Of a stretch of 64,000 nucleotides of DNA, positions 54,860-64,000 are shown one piece after another (positions within the stretch are counted from its first letter, which is position 1; each line of letters opens with the position of its first letter). Origin of the DNA: Acidobacteriota bacterium. GTDB taxonomy: Bacteria; Acidobacteriota; Blastocatellia; UBA7656. Under the pieces are notes generated by a model. The model saw only the letters and a list, made by a program, of their open reading frames with translations, did not search any database and was not told the DNA's origin. The DNA is taken from assembly GCA_040754075.1 (NCBI GenBank), contig JBFMDH010000009.1, positions 1-64,000 on the forward strand. Direction: 5' to 3'. The translations under genes and the position numbers were made by a program.

Positions 54860-55675
54860 ATGTGGAATGATTTGCTGAAACGCCAAAACCAAACTGTCTT
54901 TTGGTTTACCGTTGTTGTATTTGCCTGGGTTTTTACAAATGCTTTAACGACCAATGCGCAGGATGATTTTAAAAACACCGAACTTCGCAAGAATAACGAA
55001 AAAGCCGCCGACCTTTTAAAGAATGCCAAAAATGAAGCAAGTAAAGAACGCTTTGATGCGGCGCTCGATTATGCCACGCGGGCGCTCGGCTATTTAGAGA
55101 ATAAAGAACCGGCATATTTTGAACGCGGCAAAATTTACACTGCGAAAAAAGATTTTGAAAGTGCCGTCAAGGATTTCAACGAATGCATCAAGATAGAGGC
55201 AAACCGAGCGATTTACTATAACGCCAGAGCCGTCGCCTTCTGGGGATTGAAACGCTACGATGAAGCGATAGCTGACCTCACAGAAGTCATTCGCTTGAGT
55301 CCGCAATCGGTCGCTGCCTATGAAGCGCGAGCCAATGCCTACTATCAAATCAAACTTTATGATGAAGTGGTGATTGATATGACCGAAGCCATCGGACTTG
55401 AACGCAAGCCCGGTCATTATCGTTTGCGAGCCTCGGCGTTTCGGGAAATGAAAGATTATGACAACGCCATACAGGATTTCACTCACGCCATCGAAATGAA
55501 TCCGAAAAGCGCCGAAATCTATGTTGAAAGAGGCAACACCTATTTATTGATGGCGAATTTCGATGATGCTTTGCGCGATGCGAAATCCGCTTTGCAACAA
55601 GACCCGAAATCCGATGAAGCAAAAAAATTAGAGACCGAAGCCGCCAAAAAGAGCGCCGAAAAACCGCCTCAGTAG
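54860..55675 (+). CDS. Secreted TPR protein
   Basis: A 271-residue protein with an N-terminal hydrophobic signal (TVFWFTVVVFAWVFTNALT) and about five to six TPR units (for example ALDYATRALGYLENKEPAYF and AIADLTEVIRLSPQSVAAYE). The C terminus is a charged helix (AKKLETEAAKKSAEKPPQ). TPR arrays mediate protein-protein contacts, probably in the periplasm here. I start at ATG 54860; an upstream frame extension overlaps the previous gene and is not convincing. It lies 53 bases after the chemoreceptor fusion. Confidence 0.85.
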   Translation: MWNDLLKRQNQTVFWFTVVVFAWVFTNALTTNAQDDFKNTELRKNNEKAADLLKNAKNEASKERFDAALDYATRALGYLENKEPAYFERGKIYTAKKDFESAVKDFNECIKIEANRAIYYNARAVAFWGLKRYDEAIADLTEVIRLSPQSVAAYEARANAYYQIKLYDEVVIDMTEAIGLERKPGHYRLRASAFREMKDYDNAIQDFTHAIEMNPKSAEIYVERGNTYLLMANFDDALRDAKSALQQDPKSDEAKKLETEAAKKSAEKPPQ

Positions 55676-55793
55676 AAGCGGCTTATCAATCTTTAAGCCA
55701 TTGCATTTAGACGAGGGCTGACAACATCACCAGGACACGAAGGACGCAAAGATTTATCAGCATGCTTTGCGGGTCATCTCTTAAAGAATCGCC

Positions 55794-57086
55794 ATGCCGG
55801 AATCCTCAGCCGAAGATGTAGCAACCCACACGCCGAAAATCGCTTTGCAGGTGTTGACCTGTCAGGCGTGTGGCGCGGCGGTTCCCTTAACGGCTGGCGA
55901 AACGGTTGCCTGTCCTTATTGTCAGGCGACGGTGGTTATTCCTTCAGCCTATCGCGCGCTGCGTGAAGTTGAAGATGAAGCGGCTGCCAAACGCACCAAG
56001 GCGCAACAACTTTTTAAGGTTTTGGGAAACCCGCCCGGCAGATTTTTGCGACTGTGGGCGGGCGCTTCTTTGGGACTCGGCTATCTTTTTCTTTTGCCAT
56101 TGGTTTTTGTTTTTGCAGGCATCGCCATCAGCAAAGGCACGGATGCCATCAGTTCAACGATTCACGCCAATCTCGCCGACGTTTTAACCAACGCGCAATA
56201 TTTCTCAGTAATCGGCGCGTTGATGTTTACGACGCTCGGATTGCCGATAGTCCTCGGCGTTTATGGTCGCCGTCGCACCGATTCGCGACAGCGCATTCAG
56301 GCGGCGCTTGCGGCTTTGCCTCCCAAAAGAGCCGGTGCGCCAATGGGTTGTCGCAAATGCGCCGCGCCGCTTCCCATAAAAGACGATGCCCTCGGTGAGA
56401 CCTGTTATTACTGCGGCACGGATAATCTTGTACATCTGCCCGAATCGTGGATCAGCAAAGCGCGCGGCAAAATCACCTCGCTTGGCGCGACCATCGAAGA
56501 GGCTGCTGAACAGGATGCCTTGATGCGTTCACGCGAACGTCGCAGTTTGCGAAATCAGTTGCTGGCGCTCGGATTGATATTTCCCGTGATGTTCGGATTC
56601 GGCAAAGCCCTTGATAGCGATAAAGAACGAATGCCGCCCAGGTGGCAGACCGCAATCAAAGGAGATCGCAGGTTGATTTATGCGTCAAAAAGTTCGCTCG
56701 GCAGTCACGTTCAAGCACTGCATCCGCCGCATCCGATTTCACAGTTGCCGTTAAATATTGTGTTCGACAAAGAGGAATGTCTGGAAACAGGCGGGTGTCT
56801 GAGAAGTTATTACGTGGCGCTTCGCGATAACGAGAAGCTTTTAATTTCAGGCGAGAAATTTCCACAACGGGCAAGGGCATTAGGATTTAATTACTACACC
56901 CAAACCAACTCGCTTTTCGACGATTGGAGCCGATTAGGCGAGCACCGAATTTTATATGCTGATCAAACCCTTGAATTTCGCGCGCCGCGAAGCGCCTGGT
57001 ATCAGGTTGAATTGATTTGCTCCGATTGCACATTCGATAATAAATCCCGATTCGTGCTGCGCGTGAACATCGAAGCCGCCAGGTGA
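55794..57086 (+). CDS. Double zinc-ribbon membrane protein of unknown function
   Basis: A 430-residue protein. It starts with a zinc ribbon (CQACGAAVPLTAGETVACPYC), then two membrane helices (LGYLFLLPLVFVFAGIAISK and YFSVIGALMFTTLGLPIVLG), a second zinc ribbon (CRKCAAPLPIKDD, then CYYC), a third helix (LLALGLIFPVMFGFGKAL) and a C-terminal domain of about 160 residues with Cys-containing motifs (CLETGGCLRS; LICSDCTF). I recognise no named family. The two ribbons suggest metal or nucleic-acid contacts on the cytosolic side; topology is inferred. Confidence 0.8.
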   Translation: MPESSAEDVATHTPKIALQVLTCQACGAAVPLTAGETVACPYCQATVVIPSAYRALREVEDEAAAKRTKAQQLFKVLGNPPGRFLRLWAGASLGLGYLFLLPLVFVFAGIAISKGTDAISSTIHANLADVLTNAQYFSVIGALMFTTLGLPIVLGVYGRRRTDSRQRIQAALAALPPKRAGAPMGCRKCAAPLPIKDDALGETCYYCGTDNLVHLPESWISKARGKITSLGATIEEAAEQDALMRSRERRSLRNQLLALGLIFPVMFGFGKALDSDKERMPPRWQTAIKGDRRLIYASKSSLGSHVQALHPPHPISQLPLNIVFDKEECLETGGCLRSYYVALRDNEKLLISGEKFPQRARALGFNYYTQTNSLFDDWSRLGEHRILYADQTLEFRAPRSAWYQVELICSDCTFDNKSRFVLRVNIEAAR

Positions 57087-57127
57087 GACTATCCCGCCCT
57101 TAGCGAGTAAGGTTATTAAGTTAAGCG

Positions 57128-57198
57128 GCAGTAGCCCGACCGTGAGGGAGGCTGGCAGATACACTAAGCCCGCGCTGACGCTTGGGCTACTGCTTTTT
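57128..57198 (+). terminator. Terminator-like inverted repeat
   Basis: GCAGTAGCCC (57128-57137) and GGGCTACTGC (57184-57193) are perfect arms followed by TTTTT. An inner hairpin (AGCCC...GGGCT) competes with it. It lies about 40 bases after the zinc-ribbon gene; the rest of the 57087-57397 gap shows nothing else clear. Confidence 0.65.
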
Positions 57199-57397
57199 GC
57201 GTAAATGTTCCTGCAAGAATTTCCAAGCCTTCACATTCTCTCAGTGAAATCCCGTGAACCAGATTTACCGCTCATAAAATCCGTGAATGCCAGCGTCAGT
57301 TAAAAAACATCGAAAGACTGAAGCCGGAGGCGCATTCCGCTCAGCCCGAATATAAAACCAAACCGACGCCGACATTCCTTTAGAGGAGGCTACATCC

Positions 57398-60300
57398 ATG
57401 AAAAAAGCTGCTTTCCGGCTGCTGCCAGCCGTCGTCTGCCTGTTTGCCTTTTTCACCTTTTCATTTCTTGCCGCGCCTGCGCCGCCCGTTGTCGATGAAG
57501 CGGCGATGCAGGCTGAATTAAAACGCGATGCCTTGCTCATCATCGTGCCGGTTAAACACGCAGCAAACTTGACCGCCGCAACTTTCACCATCGAATTAAT
57601 CGATTCGGATAATGAAAAACTCGCAGAAGTTTCGCAATCGGTTACGCTTCGACGCGGTGAAAATTTGCTGCAACTGCGTATCGTGTGGCGGGAACTCCTT
57701 GATGAAAAAAACTGGCAGGAACGTTTGCAAATGCTCACCTGGACGCGCGTGCATTACCGTTTGCAAACCGTCGAAACCCGGTATAACCAGGCGCAGGAAG
57801 TCGCGGGCATTCGCGCGCTTGGCTGGATGCTTAAAGATTTATTCACCTTGAGAATCATCGCGCCAACCGAACCTTCACAAGGCACACCGGCGCACATTCG
57901 CGTCTTTGCCGAAAACCCTTTGACCCACCAACCGGTCGCCGGTGTGAATGTTGAAGCGGCGCTTGCGCTCAAAAGTTATGATGAGAAAACTAAAAAAGCG
58001 GAAACCCGGCAGGGTATGACTTCAGCCAATGGCAGCGTTGCCTTTGACCTTTTGCCACCAGTGACCGATGAACACGAAGAGCAGATTGAGTGCAGCTTGA
58101 AAATTGTTGCCACCCGTCCGGGATTCAGAATAGAAGAAGAACGCGAACTGGATTTTTATGACCGCGCTGCTGCCATCATCACCACAGACAAACCGCTCTA
58201 TCAACCCGGTCAAATTCTGCATATTCGCACACTGGTTTTTGACGGGTTGTCGCGTCGCCCGCGCAAAAGCGAAAACCTGACCGTCGAAATTGAAGACGGG
58301 GAATACAAAAACGTTTTTGAACGCGAATTAGTGACCGACCGTTTCGGCGTCGCTACAGCCGATTGGACAATTCCCGCGACCGCGCCACTCGGGCAATATC
58401 AAGTCGAAATTCACAACCAGGATAATCAGCTTGCCGAAGCCAGCGTGCGCATCAGTCGTTATGAATTGCCGACCTTTGTCGTGAATGTCGAACCCGATAA
58501 ACCGTTTTATCTCCCTGATGAAGATGCTCGTGTGAAAGTTAGCGCCGCGTTCGTATATGGTGAACCGGTAAAAGCCGGGCGTGTGCGCGTTGCCCGCGAA
58601 GAAGAGCGCGAGTGGAACTGGAGAGCACAGAAATGGGAGGTTGAAGAAAGCGCGGTATGGGAAGGCGAAGCCGAAAAAGACGGCGCGTTCACCGCCCAAA
58701 TCGCGCTTACCGATGAACACCAAAAACTCAAAGAATCGGATTACTCTAAATATAGAGACATCAATTATGTCGCGCGCTATACCGAAGCCGCGTCCGGGCG
58801 CAGCGAAGAACGCCGCTTTCGTCTGCGCGTCACTAAAGACGCCATTCATCTCTATGTTTTTTCAACCGACATACGACAACCGACTGCCTTGCCGCTCAGG
58901 TTTTATGCGGTGGCGAACTATGCCGACGGCACACCGGCAACGGTTGATATGGCTTTGAAAGCGCAATACAAACACCGCTCGGATGAAAAAGGTTTGCCGC
59001 CGCTTTTTACAATTCACACGCGCACAGATAAACATGGCATCGCTTTGATTGAACCCGATGCGCGACTACAGGAAGCCGAAGATTTACAACTTGAACTTTC
59101 GGCGCGTGACGCGAAAGGGGCTACAGGAGCCATTTCTGAGGAATTGCCGATTTCCGGAGGCGACGCGCTGAGAATCAAAACGCCGCGCGCGCTTTATCAT
59201 CGCGGCGAACCTTTGCAGGTAGAAATTCAATCAACCAGAGAGAGCATTCCGCGACTGTTGGTCGAACTGTTTGCCGATAATCGTTTGCTTCGCGTCGAAG
59301 AGGTCGCGGTTCGTGAAGGTCACGCAAACCTGGAGTTCGACGCGACCGCCGACTTGCGAGGTCGCGTCACGATTGTCGCTTATGACCCGCAGGAAGCAAG
59401 CGATTATCGTTGGGACGCCCGGCGGTTTGCGACACGTAGCGTGCTTTATCCGACCAGGCGCACACTTTCGTTAAATGCGCGATTCGAGCGCGATTCGGTG
59501 AAACCCGGTGAAGCGACGCGCCTCAGCTTTACCGCAAATGCGCCTGATGGTCGCGGGCGCGAAACCTCGCTTGGCGTGGTGGTCTATGATACGGCGGTCG
59601 AAGAACGCGAACGAACCGAATGCGAATCGGGGCAGGGGCGCAATTATTTCGGCGCGTACTATTCGCGATTTTTCAACTGGCACGAGGCGGTTTCGGATGT
59701 CACGCTCGGTGACCTCGAACAACTCGACGAAGCGCGCCCGTTTCCCGCCGACCTCGAACTGATTGCCGATGCCCTGTTGCAGCGCACAGGCAACGGCTAC
59801 CGGTATCGTTCATATTCAGCGCGGGCTGAGGGTGAAAGCGTCGAAGCAGAATTTGATGATGCAATTGAACCATTGAAAATCACCATCAACTGGATACTCG
59901 GAAAACCATCGCTTGCCGCATTGCCGCGCGACCGCGAAAGTTTGCAGCGGTTGCTGGCGCGTCACGGCATTGAACTCGACCGCCTCGCAGATTTCTGGGG
60001 CAATCTTTACCGGGTGCAATTCGCCGTGCGCGATAAAAATTATACGGTGGATATTTTATCCAATGGTCCCGATGAACAACCCGGTACGAACGATGATTTT
60101 CGACTGGTGGAATATTCAAGAGCTTTCTGGGACACCACCTATAACAACGAATTGATCCGCGCGATTGACGGGTTCAAATCGCGGAAAGGTCGTTATCCAA
60201 ATCGGGTTGCGGAAATTCTCGAGGAACTGCGTTTTTATGGCGCATCGTTTCTTTCTGCCAAAGACCCCTGGGGCGAAGCCTATAAAATCATTTATACCCC

Positions 60301-63300
60301 TTCGCGTTCGCGTTCGGTTTATGAATTGCGAGTGATGTCGACCGGCAAAAATCGCAAATTCGATAAAGACCGCTACGACGATGACCTCACATTATTTCAA
60401 CTCGAACGCGATTGGTTTGCCGACAAGCGCGAAGCGATACGCCGCGTTTTAACCACCCGCTTCATTAATAAACAGGCGTTTCCCGAAAACGCTTCGCAAT
60501 TTGAAGCCTATTTGAACGACAGCGGCATACCTGTTCAAGACCTGCGCGACCCCTGGGGATACCCGCTGCAAATCAATATCAATGAAACGGCGCGTTACGG
60601 CGTGCGCCCGCAAGTGACACGTGTAGCGGCGACGGTGAATGCGCCTGCGGTAGACAAGACAACCCTTGAACCGATAACCCAAACGATTCGCCGCATCTGG
60701 TTGAGTGTTTCAGTAAAACCGGGATTGGCAACCTGGTTCACCGGGGTGAATGAACCCATCAATTTTTCGGTTGCAACATATGATCAAATCGTGCGCGAAG
60801 AATCCCGAGAGGACGCGCTGCAACAAGCGAATGAATCAAAAAACAGCAATCAAACTTCAACGAATCGCAGAAAAGTGTTACCTGCCGGGTTGGGCGGCGC
60901 GATAAGCGGAATTGTCGTTGATATGAGCGGCGCAGTGATTCCAGGCGCGACCGTGACCCTGACCAATCAAGCAACCAACGTCGTGTTACAAACCAAAACC
61001 GATGATAATGGCTACTATGGATTTTCGAGTTTGAGTCCGGGAAAATATTCTTTAAAGGTCGAGTCACAGGGATTCAAATCATCAGAATTTTTGAGTATTG
61101 ATGTTCGTCTCTCGGCAACCACGATTGTTGATGTGGAGTTGAATGTCGGTGGCGTAAGCGAAACGGTGATGGTTGCCGCAGAGCCAACTTCTTTGCAAAC
61201 TGAGAGCACCCAAGTGTCGGCCTCGCAAACGCGCGACCAAAAAACCGCGAGCCTTCCGCAACGCGCCAATCCGGCAACCACGCCGCGATTGCGCCAGGAT
61301 TTTCCTGAAACCCTGGTGTGGCAACCGACGCTTGTAACCGATGCGCAAGGGCACGCCGAATTGAAATTCAAGGTTGCCGATTCCATCACCACCTGGCGCA
61401 TGGCGGTTATCGGTTCAACCGAAGACGGTTTGATTGGCACAACAACCGCTGACCTGCGGGCATTTCAACCGTTTTTTGTCGAACATCAACCGCCGCCATC
61501 GCTCACCATTGGCGATGAAATCGAAGTGCCGGTCGTGGCGCGAAACTTCCAGAAACGCGCTGCCAGCGTCAACGTCAAACTCGCGCCCGCCGCCTGGATG
61601 CAGCTATTTGCAGATGCCGAACAGACCCTGCGCGCCGCTGCCAATGATTCGGCAACGGCGCGCATTCAATTCAAAGCTATCAAAGCGGGCGAGTTCAAAC
61701 AGGAAGCCTCAGCAATTGGCGACGATGACGGCGACCGGGTTGCCAGACCTGTTGCTGTGCGGTTCGATGGGCGCGACAATTGGCAAACCGCTGCGGATTT
61801 GTTCCAGCGCCAAACCACAATGGAGGTTCAGGTGCCAGGTCGCACGATCAACGGTTCATCGCGAGTTGAATTGAAAATTTACCCCGATTTATTTGCTCAC
61901 GCGGTCGAAGGCATCGAAGGCATTTTGCAACGCCCGCACGGTTGCGCTGAACAAACCACGAGCAGCACTTATCCGAACCTCATCGTATTGCAATATCTGC
62001 AACGCACAGGGCGCAAGCTGCCAGCGATTGAACAGAAGGCTTTGCGATATCTTGGTGAAGGGATTGCCCGGTTGCGTTCGTTTGTCACACCAGGCGGAGG
62101 ATATGCGTACTTCAACGGCTCAAGCCCGGATGTGCCGCTTACTGCCTACATCGCGCGTTTCCTGAGTGAAGCCGGAGAATTTGCAGCGGTTGATGAAGCG
62201 GCGCTTGACGGAGCGCGCCGTTATTTAGCCCATGAACAGCGCGTTGATGGTGGGTGGAGCGCCTATGGTTATGCAGGTTCCAATGAATCATCGGCAAGGG
62301 TTTCGGCAACCGTTGTTTGCTCACTGGTCTTTTCGCAAGCGCAATCAGCAGCGGATTCAAAGCCTACGGAAAACGACCCGCAAAAAGCCATTGTCAGAGG
62401 CTTGGATTTTCTGGCGCGCGCCACACGCGAAGGCGATGATGCTTATGCGCTGGCGCTTTATGTGCTGGCGGCGCTCAAAGCCGGACGGGTAGAGGCGGCA
62501 AGCGAATCTGCGAACACACTATTGAAACTGGCAAATGCATCATCGGGCGCATTGCACTGGGGGGTTGATTACACGCCTTATTACGGCTGGGGGCGCGCGG
62601 GGAAAATCGAAACCACAGGGCTTGCTGTTGAAGCATTGATGACCCTCAGCCAACAACCTAACGTGAAAGAGCGTGAAGCGTTTGCGCAGGCGGCGCGGCG
62701 CGGCTTGCTTTTCATTGTGCAGAGCAAGGATGAATATGGCATCTGGTATTCAACGCAGGCAACTATCAATGCGTTGCGGGCAATTATTGCGGTGGCTTCG
62801 CAGGACGACACTGTGAAATTATCAACCTTGAAGTTTGAAATTCAGGTTGATGACGGGGCTTCACAAATCGTTGAAGTGAAGGTTGACGCAGGTGAACCGG
62901 CTTTGGTTGATTTGACGGCGAGGTTCCCGCAAATCTTTGACATAGCGGGGACGCATCGCGTGAGCTTGCGAACCGAGGCTTCGCGCACCTTGAGCGCCGC
63001 AGTGGTTACCCGTTCAACCTTGAGATGGGATGACAAAGATGCGCGAGGCATCAGCGATGATGGGGCGCTGCGCTTGCGTGTCGGGTTCGACAAAACCGAA
63101 ATCAAGCAGGGCGAAACCGTCACTTGTACGGTTCACGCCGAGCGCGTCGCATCCGGCTACGGCATGATGTTGCTTGAAGTCGGATTGCCACCGGGGGTGG
63201 ATGTCGATGTCGAAAGTTTACGTCGCGCGTCGGTATCGCGATTTGATGTCACGCCCGACCGTGTGGTGATTTATCTCTGGTCAAAACCGGGCGGAATCGA

Positions 63301-63427
63301 TTTCAGTTTTACATTTCGCCCGCGACTGAAAATCAACGCCAAAGCGCAACCGTCGTTGCTCTATGATTACTACAACCCGGATGCGCGGGTTTCCGTGCCA
63401 CCGGCGCAATTTGTCGTGAACCGATAG
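57398..63427 (+). CDS. Bacterial alpha-2-macroglobulin with inserted GspG-like and carboxypeptidase-regulatory domains
   Basis: A 2009-residue exported protease-trapping protein. A signal peptide (1-27, no lipobox Cys) is followed by macroglobulin domains (GQILHIRTLVFDGLS; YELPTFVVNVEPDKPFY), then, unusually, GspG/pseudopilin-like segments (GFKSRKGRYPNRVAEIL about 925; QDLRDPWGYPLQI about 1050), a carboxypeptidase-regulatory-like domain (SGIVVDMSGAVIPGATVTL, about 1166-1258), the A2M core (LVWQPTLVTDAQGHAEL), the thioester motif GCAEQ (C1516, Q1519) and the complement-like helical and receptor-binding domains. The thioester Cys and Gln are intact. Confidence 0.92.
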   Translation: MKKAAFRLLPAVVCLFAFFTFSFLAAPAPPVVDEAAMQAELKRDALLIIVPVKHAANLTAATFTIELIDSDNEKLAEVSQSVTLRRGENLLQLRIVWRELLDEKNWQERLQMLTWTRVHYRLQTVETRYNQAQEVAGIRALGWMLKDLFTLRIIAPTEPSQGTPAHIRVFAENPLTHQPVAGVNVEAALALKSYDEKTKKAETRQGMTSANGSVAFDLLPPVTDEHEEQIECSLKIVATRPGFRIEEERELDFYDRAAAIITTDKPLYQPGQILHIRTLVFDGLSRRPRKSENLTVEIEDGEYKNVFERELVTDRFGVATADWTIPATAPLGQYQVEIHNQDNQLAEASVRISRYELPTFVVNVEPDKPFYLPDEDARVKVSAAFVYGEPVKAGRVRVAREEEREWNWRAQKWEVEESAVWEGEAEKDGAFTAQIALTDEHQKLKESDYSKYRDINYVARYTEAASGRSEERRFRLRVTKDAIHLYVFSTDIRQPTALPLRFYAVANYADGTPATVDMALKAQYKHRSDEKGLPPLFTIHTRTDKHGIALIEPDARLQEAEDLQLELSARDAKGATGAISEELPISGGDALRIKTPRALYHRGEPLQVEIQSTRESIPRLLVELFADNRLLRVEEVAVREGHANLEFDATADLRGRVTIVAYDPQEASDYRWDARRFATRSVLYPTRRTLSLNARFERDSVKPGEATRLSFTANAPDGRGRETSLGVVVYDTAVEERERTECESGQGRNYFGAYYSRFFNWHEAVSDVTLGDLEQLDEARPFPADLELIADALLQRTGNGYRYRSYSARAEGESVEAEFDDAIEPLKITINWILGKPSLAALPRDRESLQRLLARHGIELDRLADFWGNLYRVQFAVRDKNYTVDILSNGPDEQPGTNDDFRLVEYSRAFWDTTYNNELIRAIDGFKSRKGRYPNRVAEILEELRFYGASFLSAKDPWGEAYKIIYTPSRSRSVYELRVMSTGKNRKFDKDRYDDDLTLFQLERDWFADKREAIRRVLTTRFINKQAFPENASQFEAYLNDSGIPVQDLRDPWGYPLQININETARYGVRPQVTRVAATVNAPAVDKTTLEPITQTIRRIWLSVSVKPGLATWFTGVNEPINFSVATYDQIVREESREDALQQANESKNSNQTSTNRRKVLPAGLGGAISGIVVDMSGAVIPGATVTLTNQATNVVLQTKTDDNGYYGFSSLSPGKYSLKVESQGFKSSEFLSIDVRLSATTIVDVELNVGGVSETVMVAAEPTSLQTESTQVSASQTRDQKTASLPQRANPATTPRLRQDFPETLVWQPTLVTDAQGHAELKFKVADSITTWRMAVIGSTEDGLIGTTTADLRAFQPFFVEHQPPPSLTIGDEIEVPVVARNFQKRAASVNVKLAPAAWMQLFADAEQTLRAAANDSATARIQFKAIKAGEFKQEASAIGDDDGDRVARPVAVRFDGRDNWQTAADLFQRQTTMEVQVPGRTINGSSRVELKIYPDLFAHAVEGIEGILQRPHGCAEQTTSSTYPNLIVLQYLQRTGRKLPAIEQKALRYLGEGIARLRSFVTPGGGYAYFNGSSPDVPLTAYIARFLSEAGEFAAVDEAALDGARRYLAHEQRVDGGWSAYGYAGSNESSARVSATVVCSLVFSQAQSAADSKPTENDPQKAIVRGLDFLARATREGDDAYALALYVLAALKAGRVEAASESANTLLKLANASSGALHWGVDYTPYYGWGRAGKIETTGLAVEALMTLSQQPNVKEREAFAQAARRGLLFIVQSKDEYGIWYSTQATINALRAIIAVASQDDTVKLSTLKFEIQVDDGASQIVEVKVDAGEPALVDLTARFPQIFDIAGTHRVSLRTEASRTLSAAVVTRSTLRWDDKDARGISDDGALRLRVGFDKTEIKQGETVTCTVHAERVASGYGMMLLEVGLPPGVDVDVESLRRASVSRFDVTPDRVVIYLWSKPGGIDFSFTFRPRLKINAKAQPSLLYDYYNPDARVSVPPAQFVVNR

Positions 63428-63641
63428 CTTTGCTTCATCAATTTGATGAAGCAGTAGCGTGAAGAGGTGAGTTGACAACTTTCCTTGATTTCAGCATTCG
63501 CCTCGAAAATGGTTTTGGATTTTCGTTGGGTGAATGAAGTATGCCAGTTTAACTCAATTCACCTTTTCACCGCTTCATTTTTTGTTGAGCCAGATGAAGC
63601 TCTGGCTAATCCACGCTCACAAATGCGCCTTGCCGCGTGCC
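63428..63641. other. Intergenic region with two hairpins
   Basis: A perfect hairpin GCTTCATCA-ATT-TGATGAAGC (63432-63452) directly follows the alpha-2-macroglobulin stop but has no T-run. A second (AGCCAGA/TCTGGCT, 63588-63607) precedes the sucD promoter candidate. No gene is convincing in the 300 bases before sucD. Confidence 0.5.
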
Positions 63642-63671
63642 TTCACAATTTTTCAAGCGATGTGCTATATT
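63642..63671 (+). promoter_or_regulatory. Candidate sigma-70 promoter of sucD
   Basis: TTCACA (63642-63647) and TATATT (63666-63671), each one base from consensus, are separated by 18 bases and lie 57 bases before the sucD start. Confidence 0.45.
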
Positions 63672-63727
63672 GCTCGTCTTTTGAAATCAGAAATTTTCCA
63701 TCATGACTTAACCATTAGGAGATTAGC

Positions 63728-64000
63728 TTGAGCATACTTGTTGATAAAAATACTCGCTTGGTGGTGCAGGGCATCACCGGTAAAGAAGGCACTTTTCACA
63801 CCAAACAAATGATTGAATACGGCACCAACATCGTTGGTGGCGTCACTCCCGGCAAAGGCGGAACCACCCACGAAGGCGTTCCGGTTTTTAATACGGTTGC
63901 CGATTCGGTAAAACAGGCGGGCGCCAATGCCAGCGTCATTTATGTGCCGCCACCGTTTGCTGCCGATGCGATTATGGAAGCCGCCGACGCCGGCATTCCT
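63728..64000 (+). CDS. sucD: Succinate-CoA ligase alpha subunit (5' part)
   Basis: The first 91 residues of the CoA-binding subunit of succinyl-CoA synthetase, cut by the window end. Motifs: [38 protein letters not shown] and [16 protein letters not shown]. The start is TTG 63728, six bases after AGGAG. It makes ATP or GTP from succinyl-CoA in the TCA cycle; sucC is not in the window. Confidence 0.95.
   Translation, partial: MSILVDKNTRLVVQGITGKEGTFHTKQMIEYGTNIVGGVTPGKGGTTHEGVPVFNTVADSVKQAGANASVIYVPPPFAADAIMEAADAGIP

Noticed and set aside
57265-57738. Minus-strand open frame over the start of the alpha-2-macroglobulin gene
   Set aside because: Shadow of the real gene; Ser/Arg-rich translation without motifs.

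Overview
The window reads as a chromosomal segment of a Gram-negative, outer-membrane-bearing bacterium, most likely an Acidobacteriota member close to Blastocatellia. This is inferred from an acidobacterial-type VWFA-related secreted protein, the rimP-nusA-infB-rbfA-nrnA order, lipid A genes with lpxI instead of lpxH, a DUF4388 protein, large secreted proteins with BACON and carboxypeptidase-regulatory domains, and dispersed intergenic hairpins and heptanucleotide repeats. No rRNA, tRNA, CRISPR array, transposase or prophage module was recognised.

Layout. 0-10 kb: a sigma factor without a normal start codon, threonine aldolase, a VWA protein, hemW, two adjacent toxin-antitoxin modules (the first flanked by a duplicated piece of hemW), a secreted GH31 glycosidase, a methyltransferase and a small secreted protein. 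10-14 kb: epimerase plus glycosyltransferase pair, folP, and the convergent nrnA. 13.7-20.7 kb: the rimP-nusA-infB-rbfA translation/transcription operon and gcvT, all on the minus strand. 21-29.5 kb: lpxD-fabZ-lpxA and, 4.5 kb further on, lpxI; between them lie a FN3/di-haem peroxidase, a P-loop kinase gene followed by an integron attC-like site, and a Uma2 nuclease gene. 29.7-34.1 kb: two Skp/OmpH chaperones and bamA. 34.4-41.8 kb: DUF190 and CrcB (fluoride), a dynamin-like GTPase, clpC, and LolD plus LolC/E-type lipoprotein export genes. 42.1-43.3 kb: an AT-richer three-gene module ending in a retropepsin-like protease. 43.4-48.9 kb: a divergent copper-amine-oxidase-like protein and a protein with six BACON repeats. 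49.2-51.3 kb: rfaE2, then what looks like one integron gene cassette (HNH nuclease plus attC-like hairpin) and a membrane hydrolase. 51.7-64 kb: a fusion of a cytosolic chemoreceptor with a peptide-binding protein, a TPR protein, a zinc-ribbon membrane protein, a 2009-residue alpha-2-macroglobulin and the 5' end of sucD.

Functional theme. Much of the window serves envelope biogenesis: lipid A (lpxD, fabZ, lpxA, lpxI), heptose (rfaE2), outer-membrane protein assembly (bamA and two Skp-like proteins), lipoprotein export (LolCD) and a bacterial alpha-2-macroglobulin. Between these blocks sit accessory pieces: toxin-antitoxin pairs, two cassette-like genes with attC-type 3' hairpins, and the retropepsin trio.

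Strongest leads: (1) the HAMP-like/MCP/SBP_bac_5 fusion with no visible signal peptide or membrane segment; (2) two attC-like sites marking single cassettes in a chromosome with no integrase in view; (3) the retropepsin trio; (4) a copper-amine-oxidase-like protein with an altered cofactor motif; (5) heptanucleotide arrays, one translated at the start of lolD; (6) a family of palindromic intergenic elements.
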